Positions 1 through 8,620 of a stretch of DNA of 51,991 bases are shown in pieces; positions within the stretch are counted from its first letter, which is position 1; each line of letters opens with the position of its first letter. The DNA is from RYN-428 sp035551995 (lineage in GTDB: Bacteria > Planctomycetota > Phycisphaerae > Tepidisphaerales > Tepidisphaeraceae). The DNA is taken from NCBI GenBank assembly GCA_035551995.1, contig DASZME010000031.1, positions 1-51,991 of the forward strand, given 5' to 3'. Position numbers and translations under genes: made by a program. The notes under the pieces are model-generated. The model made no database searches. It was not told the origin of the DNA and saw only the letters and a list, made by a program, of their open reading frames with translations.

Positions 1-7
1 GTTTAAT

Positions 8-68
8 AACGCCCGCGGTGCTTGCACGGGGGGTTTTGCGATCCCACCGTGCAAGCACGGCGGGCGTT
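8..68. terminator. Long hairpin downstream of the DUF1501 gene
   Basis: Two 22-nt arms (8-29 and 47-68) pair with a single mismatch around a 17-nt loop. The arm core reads GTGCTTGCACGG and its complement. The hairpin starts 12 bases past the stop codon of the minus-strand DUF1501 gene, so it could end that transcript or protect its 3' end. No clean U-tract follows, so Rho-independent termination is inferred. It may instead be one copy of a dispersed palindromic repeat. Confidence 0.6.
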
Positions 69-79
69 AAAGAAAACGC

Positions 80-1546
80 TCACGCGATAATCTGCCGAAT
101 CGGATCGGCGCCTTCGACGCCCACCAATCGCTGATCCAAGCCGTTATAGAAGTAGCTCAGGCGATTGGGATCAATGCCAAGCTGATGCAATATCGTCGCG
201 TGCAGATGCTTGACGTGGAATCGATCGGTGACGGCGGCGTTGCCCAGTTCGTCGGTTTCGCCGACGGTGGCGCCCCCCTTGATTCCGCCGCCGGCCATCC
301 ACATGGTGAAGCCGTAGGCGTCGTGATCGCGGCCGGTGCCTTTGGCGTTTTCTGCGGTGGGTTGACGGCCGAATTCGCCGCCCCACACGACGAGGGTTTC
401 GTCGAGCAAGCCGCGTTGCTTGAGATCCTTCAGCAGGCCGGCGATGGGCTTATCTGTTTCGCCGGCGCGGGTGGTGTGGTTGAAGACAAGGTCGCCGTGG
501 GCGTCCCAGTTGTCGTCATTGTGGGCGCCGCCGGAATAGAGTTGGATGAAGCGCACGCCCCGCTCGACGAGTCGGCGGGCGAGCAAACACCTTCGGCCGA
601 AACCTTCAGTTCGTTTTTCGCCGATGCCGTACATCTGGCGGGTCTTTTCGGTTTCGTTGTTCAAATCGACGGCGTCGGGGGCGTACTGCTGCATGCGATA
701 CGCCATCTCATAACTTGAGACGCGGGCGCCGAGTTCGGAATAGCCCTCGTGCGAAACTTCGTGATCGGCGTTGAAGTCCTTGAGCGTATCGAGCAACCGC
801 CGTTGCATCGGATCAGTCATCCCGGCGGGTGGTTCGAGATCCAGAATCGGATCGCCGGCGGAGCGGAGAATGACGCCCTGGTAGCTGGCGGGCATGTAGC
901 CGTTGGACCAGTTTTTGGCGCCGCTGATCGGGCCGCCGGTGTGGTCGAGCATGACGACGAAGCCCGGCATGTTTTGGTTGACGCTGCCGAGGCCGTAGTT
1001 GACCCACGAGCCGATGCACGGGCTGCCGGACAGGATTTTCCCGCTGTTCATCTGGAGCATGGCCGACCCATGGATGGGCGAGTCGGCGGTCATCGAGTGA
1101 ATGAAGGAAATATCATCCACGCAGGTGGCGAGGTTGGGGAAGAGGTCGGAAACGTACTTGCCGCACTGGCCGTACTGTTTCATTTTCCATTTGGGTCCGA
1201 CGACGCGCCCTTCGTTTTTCTTTCCGCCGCGGCCGAAGGTTTTGATGGGGATGGTCTGGCCGTCAAGCTCGTAGAGCTTGGGTTTATATTCAAACGTATC
1301 GACCTGGGACGGGCCGCCATACATGAACAGGAAGATGACACTCTTGGCCTTGGGCGCGAGCTGCGCGAATCGCGGCGTCTGCGGATCAAGCCGGGCGGCG
1401 GGTTTGTGGGCGGCGAAAGCTTTATCGCCGAAAAATCCGTCGCCGTCGAGCAGGCCGGCCAACGCCAACCCGGTAAATCCAGCGCCGGCCTGCCAGAGAA
1501 ATTCCCGCCGAGTGCGACGGCAGAACATGTTTGCGGGCTTATTCAT
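80..1546 (-). CDS. DUF1501 domain protein, Tat-exported
   Basis: The 488-residue protein belongs to the DUF1501 family, a sulfatase/alkaline-phosphatase-like fold greatly expanded in Planctomycetota. The N-terminus carries a twin-arginine signal (TRREFLWQAG, Arg13-Arg14) followed by a hydrophobic, Ala/Gly-rich stretch ending near AFA, so export in folded form is likely. The family hallmarks VIFLFMYGGPSQVDTF, the central GGxxxGGG-type glycines and VVWGGEFGRQP near residue 390 are all visible. In this phylum the gene is usually paired with a DUF1549/DUF1553 gene, as here: that gene lies immediately upstream on the same strand, 322 bases away. Substrate is unknown; polysaccharide or sulfated-polymer use is often suggested but unproven. 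Met7 (position 1528) is an alternative start. Confidence 0.9.
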   Translation of the reverse strand: MNKPANMFCRRTRREFLWQAGAGFTGLALAGLLDGDGFFGDKAFAAHKPAARLDPQTPRFAQLAPKAKSVIFLFMYGGPSQVDTFEYKPKLYELDGQTIPIKTFGRGGKKNEGRVVGPKWKMKQYGQCGKYVSDLFPNLATCVDDISFIHSMTADSPIHGSAMLQMNSGKILSGSPCIGSWVNYGLGSVNQNMPGFVVMLDHTGGPISGAKNWSNGYMPASYQGVILRSAGDPILDLEPPAGMTDPMQRRLLDTLKDFNADHEVSHEGYSELGARVSSYEMAYRMQQYAPDAVDLNNETEKTRQMYGIGEKRTEGFGRRCLLARRLVERGVRFIQLYSGGAHNDDNWDAHGDLVFNHTTRAGETDKPIAGLLKDLKQRGLLDETLVVWGGEFGRQPTAENAKGTGRDHDAYGFTMWMAGGGIKGGATVGETDELGNAAVTDRFHVKHLHATILHQLGIDPNRLSYFYNGLDQRLVGVEGADPIRQIIA

Positions 1547-1589
1547 AGTACATCTCGCATTTCCGCTTCAGAAACAAGGAAAAAGTCGT

Positions 1590-1850
1590 TATCCACGAAG
1601 GACACGGATGGACACGAATGGACACGAAGGAAGACAAGAGGAAACGCCGGTGGATCGGGACATTTTTCCATGTGGGCGCCACGAGCCTTCGTCGCGAAAC
1701 GCGCCCCGCAAGCGGGGCCACTAAACGCAGGAACGATACAGCAAACCTGACGAGTGCTCGAGTCTCACTCGTTGTCCTTATCTTTGTCTCTGTCTTTAGT
1801 CTTTGTCTTGGCCTTTCCCATTCGTGTCAATTCGTGTCCATTCGTGGATA
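1590..1850. repeat. Inverted pair of CACGAA-type intergenic repeats
   Basis: The left arm (about 1590-1630) is built of ATCCACGAAGGACACG and GGACACGAA units. The right arm (about 1818-1850) is the inverted counterpart, ending TTCGTGGATA. The arms sit about 190 bases apart in the 322-base gap between the DUF1501 and PSD1 genes, and a copy of the GCCCCGC palindromic repeat lies between them. Similar CACGAAGG-rich arms recur at 24389-24468. No gene is evident in this gap. Confidence 0.7.
1690..1753 (+). repeat. Dispersed GCCCCGC palindromic repeat, copy 1
   Basis: This is the most complete copy: CGTCGCGAAAC, the perfect 7-bp stem GCCCCGC-AA-GCGGGGC, then CACTAAACGCAGGAACG and ATACAGCAAACC. It lies between the DUF1501 and PSD1 genes. 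Other copies are at 15070, 20536, 20650, 21798, 25894, 30342 and 37422. Confidence 0.75.
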
Positions 1851-1868
1851 GCAACGCTTCCGACTCAA

Positions 1869-4800
1869 TCAGTCCAGATAGACAAACTCATTCAGATTCA
1901 AAACCATCAGGCAAAAGTATTTAATCGCCTGCTCGGCGGCGGCGCCGTTTTTCTTTTGCAGCGATTGAATCAAATCGATCGACCTTGCGATTTCCTTCTC
2001 CGTCGGCGTCCGACAGGTCGCCAGGCGAAACGCCAGGGCAATTTGCCGGGAAATATCGTCGCCGGCTTCGTGTTTCAACCGCGCGGCGAGCTTTTCGGCT
2101 TCGCCGTTGAGGAACGCGCCGTTGAGCATGCCAAGCGCCTGCGTCGGCTGCACGGTCACGAATCGTACCGGACAGGATCGATCCGTTTCCGCCGCGTCGA
2201 ACGCCGACAGGATCGGCACCGCCAGCGAGCGCTTCACGTGCACGTACACGCTGCGGCGCGCGGCCTCGGCGGGCGTGCTGATCAACCAATTGCGGCCGGG
2301 GATGGATTGGCTTTGTTTGACGGCGGCGGGAATATCGGGGTAAACGCTGGGACCGAACATCTCCAGGTTCAGCGTGCCGTCCACGGCAAGAATCGAATCG
2401 CGAACTTCCTCGGCGGTCAGCCGGCGAAGATCGAATCGCCAGAACAGATCATTCCGCGGATCCTGGGCCAACGCGCCCGGATCCGCCTCGCACGACATGC
2501 GATAGGCGTTGCTCGTCATCAACAGGCGATGCATCGGCTTGAGCTTGAAACCATTCGCGCGAAATTCGCTGGCCAGCCAATCGAGCAGTTGGGGGTGGGT
2601 GGGATGATCACCCTGAACGCCAAAGTTATTGGGCGAGCGAACGATCCCCCGGCCAAAGTGATATTGGAAAATGCGATTGGCCATCACGCGGGCAAACATG
2701 GGGTTTTGCTCGGAGGTGATCCAGTTGGCAAGCACCGTCCGCCGACCGGAGGTTTTGGCGCCGGGCGCCGGCTTGGGGATGACGGCGTCGCCGTCGGCGA
2801 AAACTTTCGGAAAACCCGGCGCCACCTTTTCGCCCGGCACGTTGGCGTTGCCGCGAATGCAGACGAAGGTATCCGGCGAGCCCGGTCCAGGCTCGCTGAC
2901 GCACAGCGCCCGCTCGAATTTCGGTTGCTTATTCAGCTCGTCCAGCTCACGCCGAAGCTTGCGGTACTCGTCGTAGGTTTGCTGGTCGAGATAGTCGGCG
3001 CCTTCGTCAAAGATCGCCCGCCCGAGATTTTTGTTCTTGCCGGGACCTCTGGCGACTGACCGATGATGCTCGAAATCGCCGTTGGGAACCGACAGCGATC
3101 GACGATCCATCGCCGGTCCCGACCAGGCCACGCTCAGACCATACCCGTTTACGTTCTGAAAATACTCGACCCTGATCGGCAGACGACCCTTGTGCAAAGA
3201 GACCTCGGCGTGACGCTCGAAGCCGATGCCGTGAATTCCGTCATACTCGACGATCGTTTTCCCGTCGATGCTCAGGCGCGAGCCGTCGTCGGAATCGAGG
3301 TAAAACGTGTAGTTGCCGTCGCGGGGAACGATGAGGGCGCCGGTGAAGACAAAGCCGAAGGCGGTATTGCGCGTTCGCGGCGCGATGTCGATCAGGCCGG
3401 ACGGAAGATCGCCCTGCGCCTCGAACTTCAGATCGTCGAAATTCGGCAGCGTCTTCCAGCTATCGCGGTAGAAACGATAGTGAAGATCGTCGATGTCGGT
3501 CACGCTCATCTGCGGTCGGGCGGCGGCGGTGTAGAGTTTGCGGAATTCTTCTTCGATCTCGCGAGCGCGCGCTTGTACCGCATCGGCCTGTTTTTTCCTG
3601 GCGATCGCCGCGGCCTCGTACGCCTCCCGGCCGCCTTCGGTCTTAAAAATCTCGACCTCGTCCCCTTTGCCGCCGTTATGATAACCGTTGATGTTCTGGA
3701 AGAACGCCAGGAGACGGTAGTAGTCTGTCTGAAGAATCGGATCGATCTTGTGGTTGTGGCAGCGGGCGCAATCGATGGTTAATCCCAGAAAAACCTGGCC
3801 CGTCGTCGTCACGATGTCGTCGAGATTATCGTATCGCGCCTGGAGGCGATCGCTTGGCTCGTCGTCCCAGATGCCAAGGCGGTAAAAGCCGGTGGCGATG
3901 ATGGGATCGTAGTTTTTCCCGGCGATCGCGTCGGGCATTTCATCGCCGGCCAGTTGCTCTTTTGCGAATTGGTCGTAGGGCTTGTCCTGATTGAACGACC
4001 GAATCACATAGTCGCGAAACCGCCAGACATTGGGCTTGGTGTCGTCGCGTTCATAGCTGTTGCTTTCGCCATAACGGACAAGGTCGAGCCAGTAGCGTCC
4101 CCATTTTTCGCCGTACTGGGGGGACGCGAGAAGCCGATCGACGACCTTTTCATATGCATCCGGCGATGGATCGGCGACATACGCATCCACCTCGGCCGGC
4201 GTCGGCGGCAAGCCGGTCAGGTCATAGGTCGCCCGTCGCAACAACGAAATTTTTCCCGCCGGCGGCGCGGGTTTGAGCCCGGCGGCTTCCAGTTTCGCGA
4301 GAATGAAGGCGTCCACCGGATTCCTGACCCATGCCGGGTTTTTTACAGCGGGGATGGGCGGACGCTTCACCGGCTGAACGGCCCAGAAATTTTTGCGCGC
4401 CGCTTCGGGCGTGGGCGGATCGGGCCGGCCCGTCGACGGCGCGGGCAAATTTGCCGGGGTCAGATCGAGGCCCGGCGTCCAGGCCAACCCGTCCTTCACC
4501 CATTTGGTCAAAACGGCGATCTTTTCGGGAGGCAATTTGCCCGACGGCGGCATCTTCAAATCGCCATCGTAATTGATCGCCTTGAGAAGCAGGCTATCGG
4601 CCGGAGCATCGGTCGCGACGGCCAACCCGAGATCGCCTCCCTTGAGGATCGAGTCGCGCTGGGTCAGCCGAAAATTCGCCTTGATCTTTTCTCCGCCGCC
4701 GTGGCATTTGAGGCAGTTGGCTTCAAGCAGCGGCTTCACTTGCTCGTCGAAAAATTTCAAATTTTCCGGCGCGGCGTCCGGCGCGACATCGGCCGCCTGT

Positions 4801-4913
4801 ACGAACGACGGCGCAATTTTGCCGACGACGATCGCGAGCGATCCCAGACCGATGATCGCCGCCGCGACCTGGCTTACCTTCGCCGACTGAAATTTCCACG
4901 CGATTCGTAACAT
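1869..4913 (-). CDS. PSD1-type protein: cytochrome motif, DUF1549, PA14, DUF1553
   Basis: The 1014-residue exported or membrane-anchored protein has a hydrophobic N-terminal segment (about residues 15-40). Next is a planctomycete cytochrome C domain with heme motif CLKCH at 67-71, then DUF1549 (about 195-400) with a second CxxCH (CARCH, 382-386). A PA14-like domain follows (about 480-610, with SDDGSRLSIDGK), then DUF1553 to the C-terminus (FGRGIVRSPNNFG, LDWLASEF, RRLTAEEVRDSIL). PA14 modules commonly bind carbohydrate, so attachment to a polysaccharide is plausible but inferred. A short coiled-coil-like stretch (about 435-460) separates DUF1549 from PA14. The gene precedes the DUF1501 gene in transcription order; these two families co-occur across planctomycete genomes. 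Biochemical function is unknown. Confidence 0.92.
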   Translation of the reverse strand: MLRIAWKFQSAKVSQVAAAIIGLGSLAIVVGKIAPSFVQAADVAPDAAPENLKFFDEQVKPLLEANCLKCHGGGEKIKANFRLTQRDSILKGGDLGLAVATDAPADSLLLKAINYDGDLKMPPSGKLPPEKIAVLTKWVKDGLAWTPGLDLTPANLPAPSTGRPDPPTPEAARKNFWAVQPVKRPPIPAVKNPAWVRNPVDAFILAKLEAAGLKPAPPAGKISLLRRATYDLTGLPPTPAEVDAYVADPSPDAYEKVVDRLLASPQYGEKWGRYWLDLVRYGESNSYERDDTKPNVWRFRDYVIRSFNQDKPYDQFAKEQLAGDEMPDAIAGKNYDPIIATGFYRLGIWDDEPSDRLQARYDNLDDIVTTTGQVFLGLTIDCARCHNHKIDPILQTDYYRLLAFFQNINGYHNGGKGDEVEIFKTEGGREAYEAAAIARKKQADAVQARAREIEEEFRKLYTAAARPQMSVTDIDDLHYRFYRDSWKTLPNFDDLKFEAQGDLPSGLIDIAPRTRNTAFGFVFTGALIVPRDGNYTFYLDSDDGSRLSIDGKTIVEYDGIHGIGFERHAEVSLHKGRLPIRVEYFQNVNGYGLSVAWSGPAMDRRSLSVPNGDFEHHRSVARGPGKNKNLGRAIFDEGADYLDQQTYDEYRKLRRELDELNKQPKFERALCVSEPGPGSPDTFVCIRGNANVPGEKVAPGFPKVFADGDAVIPKPAPGAKTSGRRTVLANWITSEQNPMFARVMANRIFQYHFGRGIVRSPNNFGVQGDHPTHPQLLDWLASEFRANGFKLKPMHRLLMTSNAYRMSCEADPGALAQDPRNDLFWRFDLRRLTAEEVRDSILAVDGTLNLEMFGPSVYPDIPAAVKQSQSIPGRNWLISTPAEAARRSVYVHVKRSLAVPILSAFDAAETDRSCPVRFVTVQPTQALGMLNGAFLNGEAEKLAARLKHEAGDDISRQIALAFRLATCRTPTEKEIARSIDLIQSLQKKNGAAAEQAIKYFCLMVLNLNEFVYLD

Positions 4914-5135
4914 TCAATCCTTCCCTCGGCGCCGTTGTTGGCTTGGCCTACATGAACAATACCCGAATGCGCGGGTCGCGCTGCATCGAGTTTCCGTTCA
5001 TTTATTTTGAGATTCTTCGCCGCTCGATCCGTTCGCGATCGCATTGGCCGGCATTGGCCCTATTGACGACGCCCCGGCGACGCATCGACAATGTTTTTAG
5101 AAACGCCGTCGATATATCAATTGGAAAGTGGCCTC

Positions 5136-7268
5136 ATGAAACTTCAGGCTCCCCTCGCGGTTTTCGTCTCGTTGTTGATTTCTTGCTTCTCGCCCGGCCG
5201 CGCCGCGGCGGCGGAGATGCCGTTGGACAAGGCACGGCAGATACCGCCGCCGGGCGTGAAAATTTCTGACGCCGATCGCGAGGAGCTGGAAACGGGCACG
5301 GCGCAGCTTAAGCAGGAGATCGACGCCATCGCCAAAAGCTCGGCGGTCGTCGAGGTGGCGCCGGGCATCGCCGCGCCGGTTGTCGTTAAAGCGGCGACGC
5401 TCTTGCCGGACGTGGAAATATTCTATAACGCGGTTCGGTACGCGCTGCTCTATAACGAATTTTTTAACGTCAACGAAGTGGCCAAGGCCAAGGTCCTTCT
5501 TACCGAGGGAATGGATCGCGCGTCGGCGCTGAAAGAGGGACAGGCGGCGTGGATTCATGCGCCGGGGTTGGTCGTTCGCGGGTATGTGTCGAAAATCGAC
5601 GGATCGGTTCAGCCGTATGGGCTGGTGATTCCGGGTTCGTTCGCCACCGACCCCTATCGCAAACGACGGCTGGACCTCTGGTATCACGGGCGCGGCGAAA
5701 CGCTCAATGAGATTAATTTTCTCAGCGATCGGCGAAAGTCTGTCGGCGAATTTCCGCCAGATGACGATACGATCGTCCTTCATCCCTATGGTCGCTATTG
5801 CAACGGCAACCGGTTCGCCGGCGAGGTCGATACATTTGAGGCGATCGACAGCGTGAAAAAGCGTTACGCGATCGACGACAATCGAATCCTCGTGCGCGGA
5901 TTCTCGATGGGAGGCGCCGCCTGCTGGATGCTGGCGACGCATCATGCCGGCCTATGGGCGGCGGCGGCGCCGGGGGCGGGGTATACGGAGACGGCGGGAT
6001 TTCTCAAGATTTCCGATCTCGCCGCCGTCCCCTGGTATCAACAGAAGTTGTGGCATCTTTACGACAGCGTCGATTACGCCGTCAATTTGTTCAACTGCCC
6101 CACCGTCTCCTACAGCGGCGAGTTGGACGCCCAGCGCCAGGCCGCCAACATGATGGCCAAGGCCCTGGCCGGCGAGGGAATCGAATTGACGCAGGTGATC
6201 GGCGCCGGCGCGCATCATAATTACGTTCCGGCGGCGAAAGAGGAGATCACCCGCCGGCTTGATTCGATCGCCCGCCATGGGCGCGATCCGCTGCCGACGC
6301 ACGTGAAGTTTACCACCTGGACGCTGCGTTATAACTCGATGGATTGGGTGATGATCGACGCGCTGCATCATCATTGGGAGCGGGCGCGGGTGGACGCGGA
6401 AATCGTCGATTCGCAAACGGTTCGCGTGACGACCGAAAACGTGGCGGCGCTGACGCTGCGAATGCCGCCGGGGCTTTGTCCGCTGGACATGACGAAAAAC
6501 CCGAAGGCGATCATCAATGACGTAGCGTATGGCGTCGCCGCGGTCGGGTCGGATCGGTCGTGGACGGCGAATTTTTATATCTCGAAAGAGAAGCCGGACG
6601 CGACGCACGCCGCCATCATTGGTTTGGACGAGCCGAGCGCCTGGTCAAAATTTCTCGCAAGTGGCTTAAGGAAATCGCATGGGCTGCAAGGTCCGATCGA
6701 CGACGCTTTCATGGATTCGTTCATCTTCGTGGAGCCGACGGATAAGCCGCTGAACGAGAAGACGGGCGCGTGGGTGGCGGCGGAGATGAAGCACGCCGTC
6801 GAACATTGGCGCAAGCAGTTCCGCGGCGAAGCGCGGGTGAAAAAAGACAGCGACATCACCGACGCGGACATCGCTTCCAGCAACCTGGTGCTGTGGGGAG
6901 ATCGATCCAGCAATCGACTGCTGGCGAAGATCGCGGATCAATTGCCGATCGGCTGGAAGGACGGCGCCGTCCGCGTCGGCGGCGCCGCCTATCCGTCGGC
7001 CACGCATATTCCCATTTTGATCTATCCGAATCCGCTGAATCAAAAGCGGTATGTCGTGCTGAACAGCGGCTTCACCTTCCGTGAATATGATTACGAAAAC
7101 AACGCCCGCCAGAGTCCGAAGCTGCCGGACTGGGCGGTTGTGGACGTGAGCGTGGCGCCGACGGCGCAATCGGTGGGCGGGATATCGGCCGCGGGGTTTT
7201 TCGGGGAAAACTGGGAACTGACCAAGCCGGACTCAGGACGCGGGGGCGGTCCGCGAATGGCGCCATAA
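5136..7268 (+). CDS. Secreted alpha/beta-hydrolase (prolyl-oligopeptidase/esterase-like)
   Basis: From the ATG at 5136 the protein has 710 residues and a clear signal peptide (MKLQAPLAVFVSLLISCF, cleavage near AAA). That is why this start is preferred over the in-frame ATG at 5091, which would put 15 extra residues before it. The nucleophile elbow GFSMGG (Ser257) and the following AACWMLATHHAGLWAAAAPGAG match the serine hydrolase fold of peptidase S9-like and PHB-depolymerase-like esterases. A His in GAGAHHNYVP could complete the triad. The C-terminal half (VLWGDRSSNRLLAKIADQLP; YPNPLNQKRYVVLNSG) resembles tails of other secreted planctomycete hydrolases. Substrate is not predictable. It is divergent from the PSD1 gene and has no obvious operon partner. 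Confidence 0.82.
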   Translation: MKLQAPLAVFVSLLISCFSPGRAAAAEMPLDKARQIPPPGVKISDADREELETGTAQLKQEIDAIAKSSAVVEVAPGIAAPVVVKAATLLPDVEIFYNAVRYALLYNEFFNVNEVAKAKVLLTEGMDRASALKEGQAAWIHAPGLVVRGYVSKIDGSVQPYGLVIPGSFATDPYRKRRLDLWYHGRGETLNEINFLSDRRKSVGEFPPDDDTIVLHPYGRYCNGNRFAGEVDTFEAIDSVKKRYAIDDNRILVRGFSMGGAACWMLATHHAGLWAAAAPGAGYTETAGFLKISDLAAVPWYQQKLWHLYDSVDYAVNLFNCPTVSYSGELDAQRQAANMMAKALAGEGIELTQVIGAGAHHNYVPAAKEEITRRLDSIARHGRDPLPTHVKFTTWTLRYNSMDWVMIDALHHHWERARVDAEIVDSQTVRVTTENVAALTLRMPPGLCPLDMTKNPKAIINDVAYGVAAVGSDRSWTANFYISKEKPDATHAAIIGLDEPSAWSKFLASGLRKSHGLQGPIDDAFMDSFIFVEPTDKPLNEKTGAWVAAEMKHAVEHWRKQFRGEARVKKDSDITDADIASSNLVLWGDRSSNRLLAKIADQLPIGWKDGAVRVGGAAYPSATHIPILIYPNPLNQKRYVVLNSGFTFREYDYENNARQSPKLPDWAVVDVSVAPTAQSVGGISAAGFFGENWELTKPDSGRGGGPRMAP

Positions 7269-7397
7269 ATTCGCCGCTTATTTCAAAGATTTCCGTTCTC
7301 GCGCGGCGCCGATCGCGGTATATAAGGTTATTCAACCTCTTGCCAACGGTTTGGGACCGAGATTTTACCGGCGCCGGCAAGCCATCGGGAGTATCGA

Positions 7398-7724
7398 ATG
7401 ACCGAAACTTCACTTAGCATCGGAACTCGCAAACAGAAGATACGGTTCAAGTGCATCACCAGCGATGAACTGCCGCTGAGGCTGTCGGGGAACGTGGCGG
7501 AATTGGGCGATTGGGTTTTGGCGGAGTCAATCGCGATGGACGCCTATGCGCTGCCACAGGGCGGCTATGAGTGGACCGCTCAGGCTGAACTGCCGCTAGG
7601 CCAGACCGTCGAGTACAAATTCGTGAAGCAGTACGAGGATGGCCCGCACTGGGAATCGGGCAACAATCACCGCATTACCGTCATCCCCGGGCTTCACACG
7701 CTCGATTCCGATTTTCAAGAATGA
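7398..7724 (+). CDS. CBM20 (starch-binding) domain protein
   Basis: The 108-residue protein consists almost wholly of a carbohydrate-binding module of family 20. The typical pattern is visible: KQKIRFKCITSDELPLRLSG, then VAELGDW, then YEWTAQAELPLGQTVEYKFV and a tryptophan before GNNHRITV. It has no signal peptide, so it probably acts in the cytoplasm, perhaps on glycogen-like glucan. CBM20 is normally an appendage of amylases; a stand-alone copy is less common. A purine-rich GGGAG lies 7 bases before the ATG. Its stop codon overlaps the start of the next gene (ATGA), so the two are translationally coupled. Confidence 0.85.
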   Translation: MTETSLSIGTRKQKIRFKCITSDELPLRLSGNVAELGDWVLAESIAMDAYALPQGGYEWTAQAELPLGQTVEYKFVKQYEDGPHWESGNNHRITVIPGLHTLDSDFQE

Positions 7725-8602
7725 TCGAGTCAGTTCTCGATAAGCAGGCGCTCCTGAACCGCTCCACCGGCGGGCAATGGAATTTGTACGCATCGCATCG
7801 CCAGGCGCTTGAGCGCCTTATCGTTCCGGCCGCCCCGGGCGGCCGAATTTGTGTCCTCGGCGCCGGCAACTGCAACGACCTGGATCTTCCCTGGCTGCTC
7901 GACGCCTATGCGCAGGTCACGCTCGTCGACATCGACGGCGGCGCCCTGACCCGCGGCGCGCGATTTCAGAAAGTGGAAAACTCACCGCGATTACGGCTTG
8001 CCGGGTCGATCGATCTTACCGGACTAGCCGATCGGCTTGGCGCCTGGAGCAAGAAATTTTCTGACGCCGAGGAAGTAGACGCCTGCATTCACCTCGCGGC
8101 ACAGCCAACTGAAAAACTGGCGGCGGAACTCGGCGGGCCGTTCGACGTCGTGCTTTCGCCGTGCGTGTTGTCGCAGTTACTCACGCCATTGCGCGACACA
8201 ATAAAAGAAGCCCATCGTGGCTTTTCCCCCCTGCTGGCCGCGATGCGCGCCAGGCACCTTCGATCGATGACCGATCTATTGCGCGCCGGAGGGCGCGGCG
8301 TGTTTGCCTGCGATCTGTTTTCATCGAAGATTTTGCCCGACCTCGCCCGCGTCCCCGCCGATCAGTTGCCCGCGCTAATGGCGAAGATGATCGCCGGGCG
8401 GAAGTTCTTTTCGGGTCTTGATCCCGCTTCGGTCGCCGGGGCGCTGAAGTGCGATTCATCCATCGCGCCGCTGATCGGAAAGATAAGGACCGCGACGCCG
8501 TGGTTGTGGCACATGGGGTTGTCGAAGACCTATCTTGTTTATGCCGTTTCCTTTGAAGTTCGGAAAATTGCGCCCTCCGGGATGATCGTCCCGCGCGTGT
8601 GA
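7721..8602 (+). CDS. Class I methyltransferase-like protein
   Basis: The 293-residue protein starts at an ATGA overlap with the CBM20 gene. Residues about 40-75 form a Rossmann SAM-binding motif I and II: GGRICVLGAGNCNDLDLPWL followed by VTLVDIDGGAL. A later segment (FDVVLSPCVLSQLLTPL) fits the motif IV region of SAM-dependent methyltransferases. The C-terminal half contains no other recognisable domain. The substrate is unknown; tight coupling to a glucan-binding module hints at a carbohydrate-linked target, but that is inference only. Confidence 0.65.
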   Translation: MIESVLDKQALLNRSTGGQWNLYASHRQALERLIVPAAPGGRICVLGAGNCNDLDLPWLLDAYAQVTLVDIDGGALTRGARFQKVENSPRLRLAGSIDLTGLADRLGAWSKKFSDAEEVDACIHLAAQPTEKLAAELGGPFDVVLSPCVLSQLLTPLRDTIKEAHRGFSPLLAAMRARHLRSMTDLLRAGGRGVFACDLFSSKILPDLARVPADQLPALMAKMIAGRKFFSGLDPASVAGALKCDSSIAPLIGKIRTATPWLWHMGLSKTYLVYAVSFEVRKIAPSGMIVPRV

Positions 8603-8620
8603 GGTCGCAGCGCGCTTTGT

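Noticed and set aside
1803..3059. 418-codon plus-strand open frame opposite the PSD1 gene
   Set aside because: It mirrors conserved coding sequence on the other strand, has no family features and is Arg/His-rich as expected for a shadow frame. The same applies to frames at 749-1750, 3954-4910, 8639-9919 and 31310-32125.
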